Source: Crocinitomicaceae bacterium (GTDB lineage Bacteria; Bacteroidota; Bacteroidia; Flavobacteriales_D; Crocinitomicaceae). Taken from it: a DNA stretch of 64,000 nucleotides. Positions 49,466-59,122 of the stretch are shown piece by piece (positions within the stretch are counted from its first letter, which is position 1; every line of letters begins with the position of its first letter). The position numbers were made by a program, and so were the translations under genes. A model generated the notes under the pieces. That model ran no database searches and had not been told where the DNA came from. It saw only the letters and a list, made by a program, of their open reading frames with translations. The stretch is from NCBI GenBank assembly GCA_016719925.1, contig JADJYC010000002.1, positions 558,001 through 622,000 of the forward strand. The letters are read 5' to 3'.

Positions 49466-51739
49466 AGTGTTATCTTCACTTTATTAAACCCCAATGTGCC
49501 GGTTGGAAAACATACTATTGTTGTATCGTCCGTTGGTTATGAAACAAAAGAAGTTACGGTTATTGTAACATCTGGTAAGGAGGTAATAGTAACCGTTCTG
49601 ATGCTTGAATCAGCCATTTCAAGTGAAGAAGTTGTTGTAGTTGCGCATAAGCAGGGAGAAACAAATAATGATATGGCAACAGCCAGTTCACAATCGTTTT
49701 CTGTTGAAGAAACAAACCGATATGCCGGAAGCCGCGGCGACCCTGCGAGAATGATGTCAAATTATGCCGGAGCACAAGGAACTGATGATTCAAGAAATGA
49801 TATTGTTATCCGGGGAAACTCTCCTCTAGGAATCATTTACAGAATCGAAGGTGTTAGCATTCCTAATCCAAATCACTTTGCAATTTCAGGATCTACCGGA
49901 GGGCCAATCTCAATACTCAATAATAAAATTTTAGATAATTCAGATTTTTTTATGAGTGCATTTCCGGCTGAATATGGAAACAGTACCTCAGGAGTTTTTG
50001 ACTTGAGACTAAGAAAAGGAAATAACAATATTCATGAGTTCTCAGGACAATTCGGATTTCTTGGAACAGAAGCGTTATTTGAAGGCCCGCTTTCAAAAAA
50101 TCATAAGGGCAGTTATTTGATTATGGGCAGATATTCAACTTTGACTCTGATTGACAAAATGGGAATTAAATATGGTACGGATGCAGTTCCGGTTTATGGT
50201 GACGGCGCTTTTAAATTTGAATTTCCACTTAAAGGCGGCAGCGCAATTTCTTTTTGGGGATTAGGTGGCGCAAGCTCTATAGACATTTTAATATCTGATC
50301 AGACAGAACCATCACAGGACGCTTATGGCGAACAGGACCGGGACCAGCACTTCAGAACGCGCATGATGTCAACAGGTGTTACTTTGAAAAAATCTGTAAA
50401 CAAAGATTGTTTCATTAAAACCAGTATTGCCTATTCATATCAGAAGCAAAACAGCGAACATGAATATATTCTGCGGCATTTAGGTTCAGACAGCTCATGG
50501 ATTTATGATGCTGATCCATTTACCATGATGGGGTATGCCTACAATATTTCAACTGCCTCTGGCTATTTCAGTGTCAATCAGAAAATCAAATAAAACTATG
50601 TTTTGAAATACGGCTTTAATGTTGATGCACACTTTTTCAGCATGAATGATTCAATACGGTACAACATAGCTGATTCAACATCGGCATTCTATTACCGCTG
50701 GGATTATAACAATGAAACCCCTGGAGTTCTTGCTCAGGCATTTATACAATGGAAATATAAAATGGGCGAAAAAGCAACACTTAATGCCGGTTTACATAGT
50801 CAGTATTTTTCATTCAGCAATTCACTTTCACCAGTTGAGCCACGCATCGGTTTCAAATATGAAATAAATGATAAAAACGTTATCGCAATTGCATCAGGAT
50901 TGCATGCACAAACACATCCACTTTATCTTTATACTTATCACCTGACAGACACGGCCGGCAATAAAATTCTTCATAATCAAAACATGGATTTTGTAAAATC
51001 CATTCACAGTGTTATCAGTTATACAACCAACATTAAAGGTTCATTGCAGCTGAAGTCAGAAATTTATTACCAGTACTTATTTAATGTTCCTGTTGAGGTT
51101 CAATCATCTGCGTTTTCACTGCTGAATCAGGGCAGCGGATTTGCCAGATTTTTTCCTGACAGTTTAGAAAACACAGGCACAGGTTATAACTACGGAATTG
51201 AATTTACTGCTCAAAAATATTTTGATAAAAGCTTTTTCTTTCTTGCAACAATTAGTCTTTATGAATCAAAATATGTTGGCAGTGACGGCATAGAAAGAAA
51301 TACAGATTTCAATGGAAATTATATCACTAACGGACTGATTGGGAAAGAATTTAAAATAGGACCAGACAAAAGACATACACTTGCACTTGGACTAAAGGTG
51401 ACATATGCAGGTGGAAAACGATATGGCATAGTTGATACCGTAGCAACTAATCTTCAGAAAGAAATTGTATTCCTGGATTCATCCTACAACGAATTGCGAT
51501 TCAGAAATTATTTCAGACTGGATGTGAAAGTAAATTACACTGTAAATGCTAAAAAAACAACGCATGAATTCGGTCTTGATCTTGTTAATCTTTTGGATAC
51601 ACCAAACATTCTTGGATTGACTTATACGCCAAATCCTGATAACCCATCACAACCATACGCTGAAAGAAATCAACTTGGATTTTTACCGCTATTTTACTAT
51701 AAACTAGACTTTAAGGTAGCAGGCAAACCCACCAATTAA
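49466..51739 (+). pseudogene. TonB-dependent receptor lacking its N-terminus
   Basis: Recognisable sequence begins inside a CarboxypepD_reg domain (VPVGKHTIVVSSVGYETKEV), directly after the stop of the PorP-like gene and in the same frame. The signal peptide and about 60 residues that should precede it are missing. The TonB plug (DIVIRGNSPLGIIYRIEGVS, PAEYGNSTSGVFDLRLRKG) and barrel follow. An in-frame TAA at 50591-50593 splits the barrel (NQKIK-stop-NYVLKYGFN), and the frame then runs to 51739 (ELRFRNYFRLDVKVNY, aromatic end). As it stands it cannot be exported. A deletion or assembly collapse between the two genes is the simplest reading. Confidence 0.75.
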
Positions 51740-51799
51740 AAGATTTTGTAACTTTTTTTTGCCAGATTGCGTTAAAGAGGGAACAAAAACCCAAAAAGC

Positions 51800-52147
51800 A
51801 TGCAAACCTGTTTAACTTGTGAGAAAACATTTGGAGGAAGATCCAACCAAAAGTTTTGCTCTGTATCCTGCAAAAACAAACATCACAACACTCAAAACAA
51901 AACAAAAGAAGCTGTTGTTCTTACCATAAACAAAGCCCTTCATAAAAACTGGACGGTACTGAATAAACTGTATCAGATTTACAGAAGCACTCCGATATCA
52001 GTAGATGTGGCAAATGCTTACGGCTATGATATGAATTACTTTACGCACATACACAATAGCCCCATTGGTGAAAAATATACCATGGTATATGATATTGGAT
52101 TCAAACACCATATCGATAACAGAATTCAGATTTTTCCTGCTCCCTGA
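51800..52147 (+). CDS. Small zinc-ribbon protein, hypothetical
   Basis: 115 residues. The N-terminus has a treble-clef/zinc-ribbon pattern: CLTCEKTF then FCSVSCKNKHH, i.e. CxxC-(15)-CxxxC, as in small DUF2116-like zinc ribbons. The rest is a basic helical region and a C-terminal domain (DMNYFTHIHNSPIGEKYTMV) that I do not recognise. It may bind nucleic acid, but that is only suggested by charge and the zinc site. Its position between two export-related genes looks accidental. Confidence 0.65.
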   Translation: MQTCLTCEKTFGGRSNQKFCSVSCKNKHHNTQNKTKEAVVLTINKALHKNWTVLNKLYQIYRSTPISVDVANAYGYDMNYFTHIHNSPIGEKYTMVYDIGFKHHIDNRIQIFPAP

Positions 52148-52214
52148 CGGAGCGCCAAAGAATCAATCTATAGCGGTTTTGATTAGTTGTATGTTGATTA
52201 CAAATTTCCGCAGT

Positions 52215-52246
52215 TTGCTCAAGTGAATCTACAATTCTTACTTTTG
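52215..52246 (+). promoter_or_regulatory. Promoter of the S9 peptidase gene (TTG-N21-TACTTTTG)
   Basis: TTG at 52215-52217 and TACTTTTG at 52239-52246 are 21 bases apart, which fits the Bacteroidota promoter. The ATG is 17 bases downstream. Confidence 0.6.
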
Positions 52247-52263
52247 AGCATAATCCAAATTTC

Positions 52264-55078
52264 ATGCGGCTACTTTCATTTATATTGTTCACGCTATTAT
52301 CCTCTTCTCTTCTCTCACAGGAAAAGAAGAAGATTGATCATACAACTTACAACGAGTGGAAATCCATCCGTTCTGTTCAGATCTCTGAAAATGGCCAGTT
52401 TGTTGTTTATGATGTGACACCATTGGAAGGTGACGCTGTGCTTTATATTTACGATACAAAATCTGGAATTACAAAACCATTTTCAAGAGGTAAAAACCCA
52501 AAACTTTTCGAGTCAGAAAATGCTATAGTATTTGCAGTTGAACCTGAATTCGACAGTATAAGAAAATTAAAGCTGGCAGAAACTCCTAAAGACAAACTGC
52601 CCAAAGACAGTCTGTTTATATTTTATCCAGGCACTGACTCCACTCAAAAATTAGCCAACGTAAAATCTTACAGCATCTCCCCTAAGGGCAATAAATTAGC
52701 ATATCTCTCAACTACTGATAAACGACCAGATTGCCCAAAGGAAGATGAGACTAAAAAGAAGAAAAAGAAAAAGGGGAATACATGTATCAAAACACCCACC
52801 AGCGGAACAACACTTACAATCTTAAATTTAGAAAACGGCGCCAGTTATGAGCTGCACGCTGTAACAAGCTACATTCTTTCAGAAGAAGGAGACAACCTTA
52901 TTTATACCCAAAGTCTGAAAGGCAAAAAAGACACATTAAGTCTTTTCCTCTATTCATTCTCAGATTCAACTACTACAACATTGATAGAGAAACAATATGG
53001 TTTGTCACAAATAACATTTAACAAAACATCTGATAAAATCGCGTTTCTGGCAACCAATGATACCAACGAGAATAAAAACTATTCACTCTATTATTATTCC
53101 AATTCAAAATCACTTACAGGATGCATTGTTGATTCCATGAACCAAGCTATGCCCGAAGGCTGGGGTGTTTCTGAATTTGGTCGTGTTTATTTCAATGATC
53201 AGGGTGACAAACTCTACTTTGGAACTAATAAATTAGTAACACAAGTGCCTGAAGACACGTTGCTTGAGTCTGAAATGGCTAAAGTAGATGTTTGGGGATC
53301 AAACGATTTGCGTATTCAACCTCAACAGCTAAGTGAAGTAAATAATGACAAAAAGAAATCATTCCTGGCGGTCTATTATCTGGAAGAAAAAAGAATGGTT
53401 CAATTAGGCAATGATACCTTGTATGACCTTCAAGTTGATCCGCAAAACAATGCAACAGTTTGTCTGGCCAAAAAAGAAGAACCCTACATGCGTGAATTTA
53501 CCTGGGAATACCCTTGGAAAGCCGATTACTATATAGTAGATCTTACAAACGGATCGAACAAAGAAATAATAAAAAATCACGGCTACCGTATTTCACTTGC
53601 TCCTTCAGGTAAAGAGGTCGTGTATTACAATGGTGTTGATTCATGTTGGTACAGTATCAACATAAACTCATTACAAAAACTAAACCTTACTGAAAACCTC
53701 AATGATCTTTTTTCAGGCGACAACAACGGAAATCCTGCAGTTCCGGATGAACAAGGGTACATCGGCTGGGCGCTATATGAAAATGATGAATATGTGATGG
53801 TAAATTCCCGTCAGGATGTGTGGTTACTTCATCCTTCAGATGTGCAAAAATCACAATGCATTACCTGCGGAATAAATAAAAATTCATCACACCGATTTGA
53901 TTACTATAGAATAGATTATGATAGTCTTTACACAGATGTTTCAAATAATTTCCTTATTGCTGTAAACGAACAAACCAAAAGTGAATCCATCTACAAAATT
54001 CAATCAGACAAGATTCAGCAACCAGTTTTTTTATTAGAAACAAATCACAAAATAAACCAGATACTAAAAGCAGATAACGGATCACAAATTGTATTCCGCC
54101 GAATGAGTTTTACTGAATATCCAGATCTTGAATTAACAGATTTATCTTTTCAGAACATCAAAAAAATATCTTCAGTAAATCCACAACAAGCTGAATACAA
54201 TTGGGGCACAGTTGAAATGACAAGCTGGAAATCATACGAAGGCAGAAACCTCCGCGGATTATTATATAAACCAGAAAATTTTGACAGCACAAAGCATTAT
54301 CCGATGATAGTTTACTTCTATGAAAAATATACGGATGACATTCACCTATACTACGCGCCTAAACCAACCGCTTCAATAGTCACTGACAGAATATGTAAGC
54401 AACGGTTATATCATTTTTATTCCGGACATCGAATACACACCGGGTTATCCTGCCAAATCTGCATATGATTGTATAGTTAGCGGAACAGATTTTCTCATTC
54501 GCAAACACACGTGGATTGATTCTGCACGCCTTGGTCTGCAAGGTCAAAGCTGGGGAGGATATCAAACCGCTCAGTTAATTACAATGACGAATAAATATAA
54601 AGCAGCTATGGCTGGTGCTCCGGTTAGCAATATGATTTCAGCTTATGGTGGAATCAGATGGGGGGCAGGAATCAGCCGGATGTTTCAATATGAAAAAACA
54701 CAAAGCAGAATAGGTTATACAATTTGGGAAAGACCGGATTTATATATGCTTAATTCTCCCCTTTTCGGACTGCCAAAAGTAAATACCCCGCTTTTGATAA
54801 TGAGCAATGATGGTGACGGAGCGGTGCCTTGGTATCAGGGCATTGAACTTTACATGGGTTTAAGACGCCTTGGAAAACCAGTTTGGTTATTGAATTATAA
54901 TGACGACGAACATAACCTTACTCAACTAGCAAACAAGCGGGATTTAAGCATTCGCATGCGGCAGTTCTTTGATTTTTACCTGTTAGGTGCGCCCATGCCG
55001 GTGTGGATGTCAGATGGTGTGCCCGCAATTGAAAAAGGAATTAATTACGGATACGAACTTGAAAATTCTGGCAATTAA
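52264..55078 (+). CDS. S9 family prolyl oligopeptidase, exported (frameshifted)
   Basis: About 938 residues when joined. Signal peptide about 1-18 (ending SSLLSQ), a long beta-propeller, a Lys-rich insertion at about 160 (KKKKKKKGNTC), and a C-terminal alpha/beta hydrolase. The triad is visible: Ser in LGLQGQSWGGY (codon 54548-54550), Asp in SNDGDGAVPWYQG and His in YNDDEHNL (codon 54911-54913). The frame changes near 54376-54386, after PKPTASIV and before TEYVSNGYIIFIPDIEY. It should cut peptides in the periplasm or outer membrane. A promoter lies just upstream; the orphan sorting-domain gene follows. Confidence 0.87.
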
Positions 55079-55120
55079 TCGATTTATCAAATAAAAAAAT
55101 TTGTACCTTAACAGTGTAAA

Positions 55121-55459
55121 ATGAAGCTTTCAATTCTCATCGGATGTTTTTTGGCGCTGGGTCACGGTAATTTATTTGCTCAGACAGGGGTGAATATTCC
55201 CAATATTTTCACTCCTGACGGAGACGGTATTAATGACATGTTCAGAATAAGTACTGCTGGTTATGAAGGGCTGCAATGTACCATCATAAACAGACACGGA
55301 GAACCGGTTTATATTTTTTATGGTCTGAACGGAAGCTGGGATGGTTACAGTCACGCAGGTGTAAAAGTTACAGCAGGCGATTATTTTGTGTTTTTAGAAT
55401 TAACGCTCCCTGACGGCACAACAGAAACCAGACAAGGCACTCTGCGCGTTCAATATTAG
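55121..55459 (+). CDS. Orphan T9SS type B sorting-domain protein
   Basis: 112 residues: a signal peptide (about 1-21, ending NLFAQ) followed at once by a complete CHU_C domain (NIPNIFTPDGDGINDMFRIS, then INRHGEPVYIF, GSWDGYSHAGVKVTAGDYF, and a C-terminal GTLRVQY). There is no passenger domain. The normal order is cargo followed by sorting domain, so the product would be a bare sorting signal. It may be a remnant of a larger gene, a competitor for the T9SS, or a small structural part of the surface. No PorP-like gene is adjacent. It converges on the next gene with a 4-base overlap. Confidence 0.8.
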   Translation: MKLSILIGCFLALGHGNLFAQTGVNIPNIFTPDGDGINDMFRISTAGYEGLQCTIINRHGEPVYIFYGLNGSWDGYSHAGVKVTAGDYFVFLELTLPDGTTETRQGTLRVQY

Positions 55460-55659
55460 AGTTCTATTTCTATTTCAAATTCTTCTTCCTTTTGCTGCTT
55501 CTGTTTTTTAATGAGTTCATTGGTCATATAATAAACCAGCGCTACCAAAGCAAGCCCAATAATTACTTTCAGAATAAAACTCCATGGAAAAACCCTGCGG
55601 TGATTTTTAAATCTTCCAAGATTAAGTTCATAGTCATTTTCAGGATCGGTATTTTTCAT
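55456..55659 (-). CDS. Small single-pass membrane protein
   Basis: 67 residues from ATG 55659. A charged N-terminus (KNTDPENDYELNLGRFKNHRR) precedes one membrane helix (FILKVIIGLALVALVYYM) and a tail of Lys/Gln then Glu (KQKQQKEEEFEIEIEL). No family recognised. The start is one base after the stop of the TPR-SpoIIE gene on the same strand, so the two are translated together and it could be an accessory subunit. Confidence 0.65.
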   Translation of the reverse strand: MKNTDPENDYELNLGRFKNHRRVFPWSFILKVIIGLALVALVYYMTNELIKKQKQQKEEEFEIEIEL

Positions 55660-55660
55660 T

Positions 55661-57639
55661 TCAGATTCTAACTCCAACAACACAAACGTCATCAACTTGT
55701 TCTAATCCGCCCTTCCAGTTATCAAAGGTCAATGCAAGAATTTTTTTCTGCTCCTGCATTGGTTTTGCAGAAATAGAAAACAACAGCTCTTTGTATTGTT
55801 TGTATTTGAATTTCTTTCCTTTTGGACCCCCAAACTAATGTACATAACCATCAGAAGTTATATAGATACAATCACCTTTTTCAATCTTGAATTCATGATT
55901 TGTAAATGGATCTTCAAATCCTTCGAAATATCCAACAGGTTGCTTGTCTCCCCTAACCTCAACCAGCATACCCGCCTGAATTATAAACATAGGATTATTA
56001 GCCCCGGCAAACTCTAACTTCATGAGTTTTTCATCAACCACACACAGGGCCATATCCATGCCATCTTTGCGGTTTGTGCCAAGTCCTTTTTGATTAAGCG
56101 CACTGATTACGCTGCGTCTCAAGTGATTTAAAATTTCAGACGGTTTTGTAATTTGTTTTTCATTTATTATCTGTTGCAAAAAAGTGTTTCCAATCATACT
56201 CATAAACGCGCCAGGAACACCGTGACCCGTACAATCAACTGCAGCAAATATTTTTTTTCCTTCCACTTCTGAATACCATAAAAAATCACCACTCACAATG
56301 TCTTTTGGCTTGAGCATAAAAAAGAATCCTTGAAGAGATCGGGATTGTCTTTTGTAGGTAAAAGTGCCTCCTGAATTTTACTCGCGTATTCAATGCTTGC
56401 AAGAATATCCGCGTTTTTTTCATTGATGATTGCATTGGCTTCCTGCAATTGCTGGTTAGCTCTTTGCTTAATGACATTGCGGTTGTAAAGTGTAATTGCA
56501 AGAACAATCAGCAACACCAAACCAAGTATAGAAGAAATAATTACAATACGCGAGTTCTGAATTTCTTCAGCATTTTTTTCTATTTCCAGATCCTGAATTT
56601 TGTTTTTCTGTGTAAGAATTTCGTTAGCCTTTTTTGTTTCTTCTGCCTTATATTTTTCCTGCATGTCAATATACTTTGCCATGTTGTTCAGTTCAGCAAT
56701 CGAATCTTGTATTTCACCATACAATTTTTGATTTTCAAAGGCCATTTTGTAGTCATTTAGTTTAACATAGGATGATGCAAGGCCTCTGTAAGCGTCCGCA
56801 AGTGATTCCAAATTTCCTGAATTAATAGAATATTCTATTCCTCTGATATATGCCTTTTCTGCTGAAGAAAAATCTTCTTTTTTATAATAACAATATCCAA
56901 GATTAACATAGACACCGGCAACATCGGCAATGTTTCCGCTTCCAACCCCAAAACTGAGTGCTTTCAAACAATATTCAATTGCCGGCTCAATATTGTCCGA
57001 CCTCATTTCTATCGAGGCAATATTCATGTAGGCCCTTGTCAGAAGAACTGAGTCTTTCGCTTTGAGCGCCAGATCAATTCCTTTGATACAATAATAAACC
57101 GAAGAATCATGGCTCCCTAAAGCATCATAAACAACGCCAATATTTAAATAGTCTCCAGCCGCATCAGATAAATTTCCAGACGTTTCATTTAACGATCTTA
57201 CGCTTCGTAAATAGTTAAATGCATCATCATTGTTGCCAGCATTAAAACTCAATGCGGCCAGGTTGTTATATGCTTTTATTAAATAGCTTTTTTCATTTTT
57301 TGACTTCGCATATTCCAATAGTTCTTCGTAATAAGCAAAAGACGAATCGGTCATGTTCAAATTCATATATGCAATCCCTACAATGTTCAGAGAATACATT
57401 TTATTCTCCTCATTGTCTCTGGTCAAATCAGCAATTTCATATAGCTGTTTAGCGGCAATTAATGATTTTGCGGGATCAGAATACTCAAGTTCATCAAAAA
57501 TTACTTTCAGAATCTCTGCCTTTTCATTGACATCTTTTTTCTGATAAAGTAAATTTTGTAAACTATCTGTAACACTATTTTGAGCATCAGCAAATAATCC
57601 AAAATTCAGACACAATATGGTTATCAGAATTTTATGCAT
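55661..57639 (-). CDS. TPR-SpoIIE (PP2C) membrane phosphatase (frameshift and in-frame TAG)
   Basis: About 659 residues when joined. Signal peptide about 1-20 (ending LFADAQ), five or more TPR-like repeats (KAYNNLAALSFNAGNNDDAF, AYMNIASIEMRSDNIEPAI, YVNLGYCYYKKEDFSSAEK), a coiled coil, one membrane helix (VIISSILGLVLLIVLAITLY) and a cytoplasmic SpoIIE phosphatase domain (VSGDFLWYSE, DCTGHGVPGAFMS, DGMDMALC). The frame breaks at the A-run 56318-56323. At 55835-55837 a TAG replaces the Gln of GYVDQFGG, after which the same frame runs to TGA 55661-55663 (QVDDVCVVGVRI). The TPR part would sense a periplasmic partner. It is paralogous to the phosphatase at 34229-36543 in its last domain. Confidence 0.82.
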
Positions 57640-57717
57640 TTAATCATGGCTAGTTTGTCTCAAAGTAATCAATAAATTCTATATATTCATGCCTCAAACA
57701 ATTAAAATTTAAGTCGT

Positions 57718-58029
57718 ATGGAAGAAGAATTCATCGTAAAATTTGTCAATCTTGGAACCGTTGCTCCCAATGATGACATCAATCAAATCTTAAACACCAT
57801 GAGTTGTGAGGGATTCAGCAGAAGAAATTTCGGCTGGGTAAAGGCTGATGTGGAAAAAACCGGTGGAAGAATTACTCAACAAAAATTGGTTTGGGGACCA
57901 GAAAATGATCCAAAATTTAATGAGTCTCAGATGAAAAACGCAACAGCTTTGCTGGCCGCCGTTGTTAAAGCAGTAGAAGGAGGAGACGACCCTTCTGAAG
58001 GAATTATTAAATTCGTTGTAAAGAAATAA
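57718..58029 (+). CDS. Small hypothetical protein
   Basis: 103 residues without signal peptide or membrane segment. It is predicted to be a mixed alpha/beta cytoplasmic protein (EEEFIVKFVNLGTVAPNDD, FGWVKADVEKTGGRITQQK, and an Ala-rich helix ATALLAAVVKAVEGG). No family recognised. It is followed by a strong terminator and divergent from the TPR-SpoIIE gene, so it is expressed alone. Confidence 0.65.
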   Translation: MEEEFIVKFVNLGTVAPNDDINQILNTMSCEGFSRRNFGWVKADVEKTGGRITQQKLVWGPENDPKFNESQMKNATALLAAVVKAVEGGDDPSEGIIKFVVKK

Positions 58030-58043
58030 AAATTTCAACCCAC

Positions 58044-58078
58044 AAAAAAGTCCTGCTCAGTTTTGGCAGGACTTTTTG
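58044..58078 (+). terminator. Rho-independent terminator, probably bidirectional
   Basis: The stem AAAAAGTCCTGC/GCAGGACTTTTT closes a nine-base loop and has T-runs on both strands. It lies between two convergent genes and can end both transcripts. Confidence 0.9.
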
Positions 58079-58095
58079 TTTTTACACTGTTTTAT

Positions 58096-59121
58096 TTAGA
58101 TTCCTCTTCTTTTGAAAAGTGCAAAGTCCAGGTTAGCATATTCAAGTGAAAATTCTAAACCACCCATTCTTGAATATTGTCCAAAATTAGAAATGGTTAC
58201 ATCATAAGATATTCCAAATTTGAATGAGCTCATCTGAAGATATAAAAGCGGACTCACAGAATCACCATATCTGTAAGCCGCACCAACCATCAGATAGGCA
58301 TCACGACTCAAGCCGGTGGTTTTTGTACCGGAAGATAAACGATATCTCAGCAATGCACCCATCAATGTTTCATTATGCGGTCCCTGAATAAACTCATTGA
58401 AAAAAGCTTCAAAACCAAAAGAAGATCCTGAAAAATCTTTCAGAAACGACGTGTGAATTACAAGCTTGGAGTATAGATCTTCTGTGAACCCGATTCTGTA
58501 AGTTAATTCAGGCGAATTGGCGTGAAAATAAGCAATACCAATCTTAAAATCGACCTGATCATCTCTCGAAAAACCTACTTTCTGATTTCCGTATTTGTAC
58601 AAAAATCCAGCTGAAACTTCAGGATATAAAAAACTGACCAGACTGTTTGATTCATTCGAATTCAGCGTTGGATCCAATACGTCTCCGTCAAATTGATTTG
58701 GAAATATCAAGCCAGTCAGATCACCTGTGCGCTGACCAAATCCAACCTGCAATCCGGCAGAAAGCGTGTGCATTTCAGATAACGGAACAATGCCGCTTAC
58801 ATTCAGCAGGGCTTGTTTTGTGCCCATCTTACTATCACCTCCAATATCATTATACAGTTGGATTCCGAAACCCATATGCGCTTTTGTTCCTCTTTTCGGC
58901 TTGAAAAAATTCATGTCAGCAGCAAGTGATGTGGTAAAGAATTTTGTGCCTGAATTTACCCACTGATTTTTATGGTTCACCGTAACTCTTTCCCAGCCAT
59001 TAAACAAACCGGTAGCCGCAGGATTTAGAAGCATCGGTGTTTGCTGACTTTGCGTAAAGTGTATGTCTTGTGCAAATGAAGTAGTTGCAGCAAGAGCAAA
59101 TATTGAAAGTACCTTTTTCAT
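58096..59121 (-). CDS. PorP/SprF-like membrane protein, partner of the CotH cargo
   Basis: 341 residues and intact. Signal peptide about 1-17 (ATTSFAQ), then DIHFTQSQQTPMLLNPAATG, RVTVNHKNQWVNSGTKF, and beta strands to the end (FKFGISYDVTISNFGQYSR, GGLEFSLEYANLDF). These are the hallmarks of the PorP/SprF type IX secretion membrane proteins. It starts one base after the stop of the CotH cargo gene, so it is probably the dedicated outer-membrane partner of that protein. Transcription ends at the terminator at 58044-58078. Confidence 0.92.
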   Translation of the reverse strand: MKKVLSIFALAATTSFAQDIHFTQSQQTPMLLNPAATGLFNGWERVTVNHKNQWVNSGTKFFTTSLAADMNFFKPKRGTKAHMGFGIQLYNDIGGDSKMGTKQALLNVSGIVPLSEMHTLSAGLQVGFGQRTGDLTGLIFPNQFDGDVLDPTLNSNESNSLVSFLYPEVSAGFLYKYGNQKVGFSRDDQVDFKIGIAYFHANSPELTYRIGFTEDLYSKLVIHTSFLKDFSGSSFGFEAFFNEFIQGPHNETLMGALLRYRLSSGTKTTGLSRDAYLMVGAAYRYGDSVSPLLYLQMSSFKFGISYDVTISNFGQYSRMGGLEFSLEYANLDFALFKRRGI

Positions 59122-59122
59122 G

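Noticed and set aside
48707..55837. Alternative genetic code or stop-codon readthrough (TGA, TAA and TAG inside genes)
   Set aside because: All three codons end normal genes in the window (for example TAG at 8519, TGA at 9121, TAA at 5362), and each internal case is single and explained by one or two base changes.
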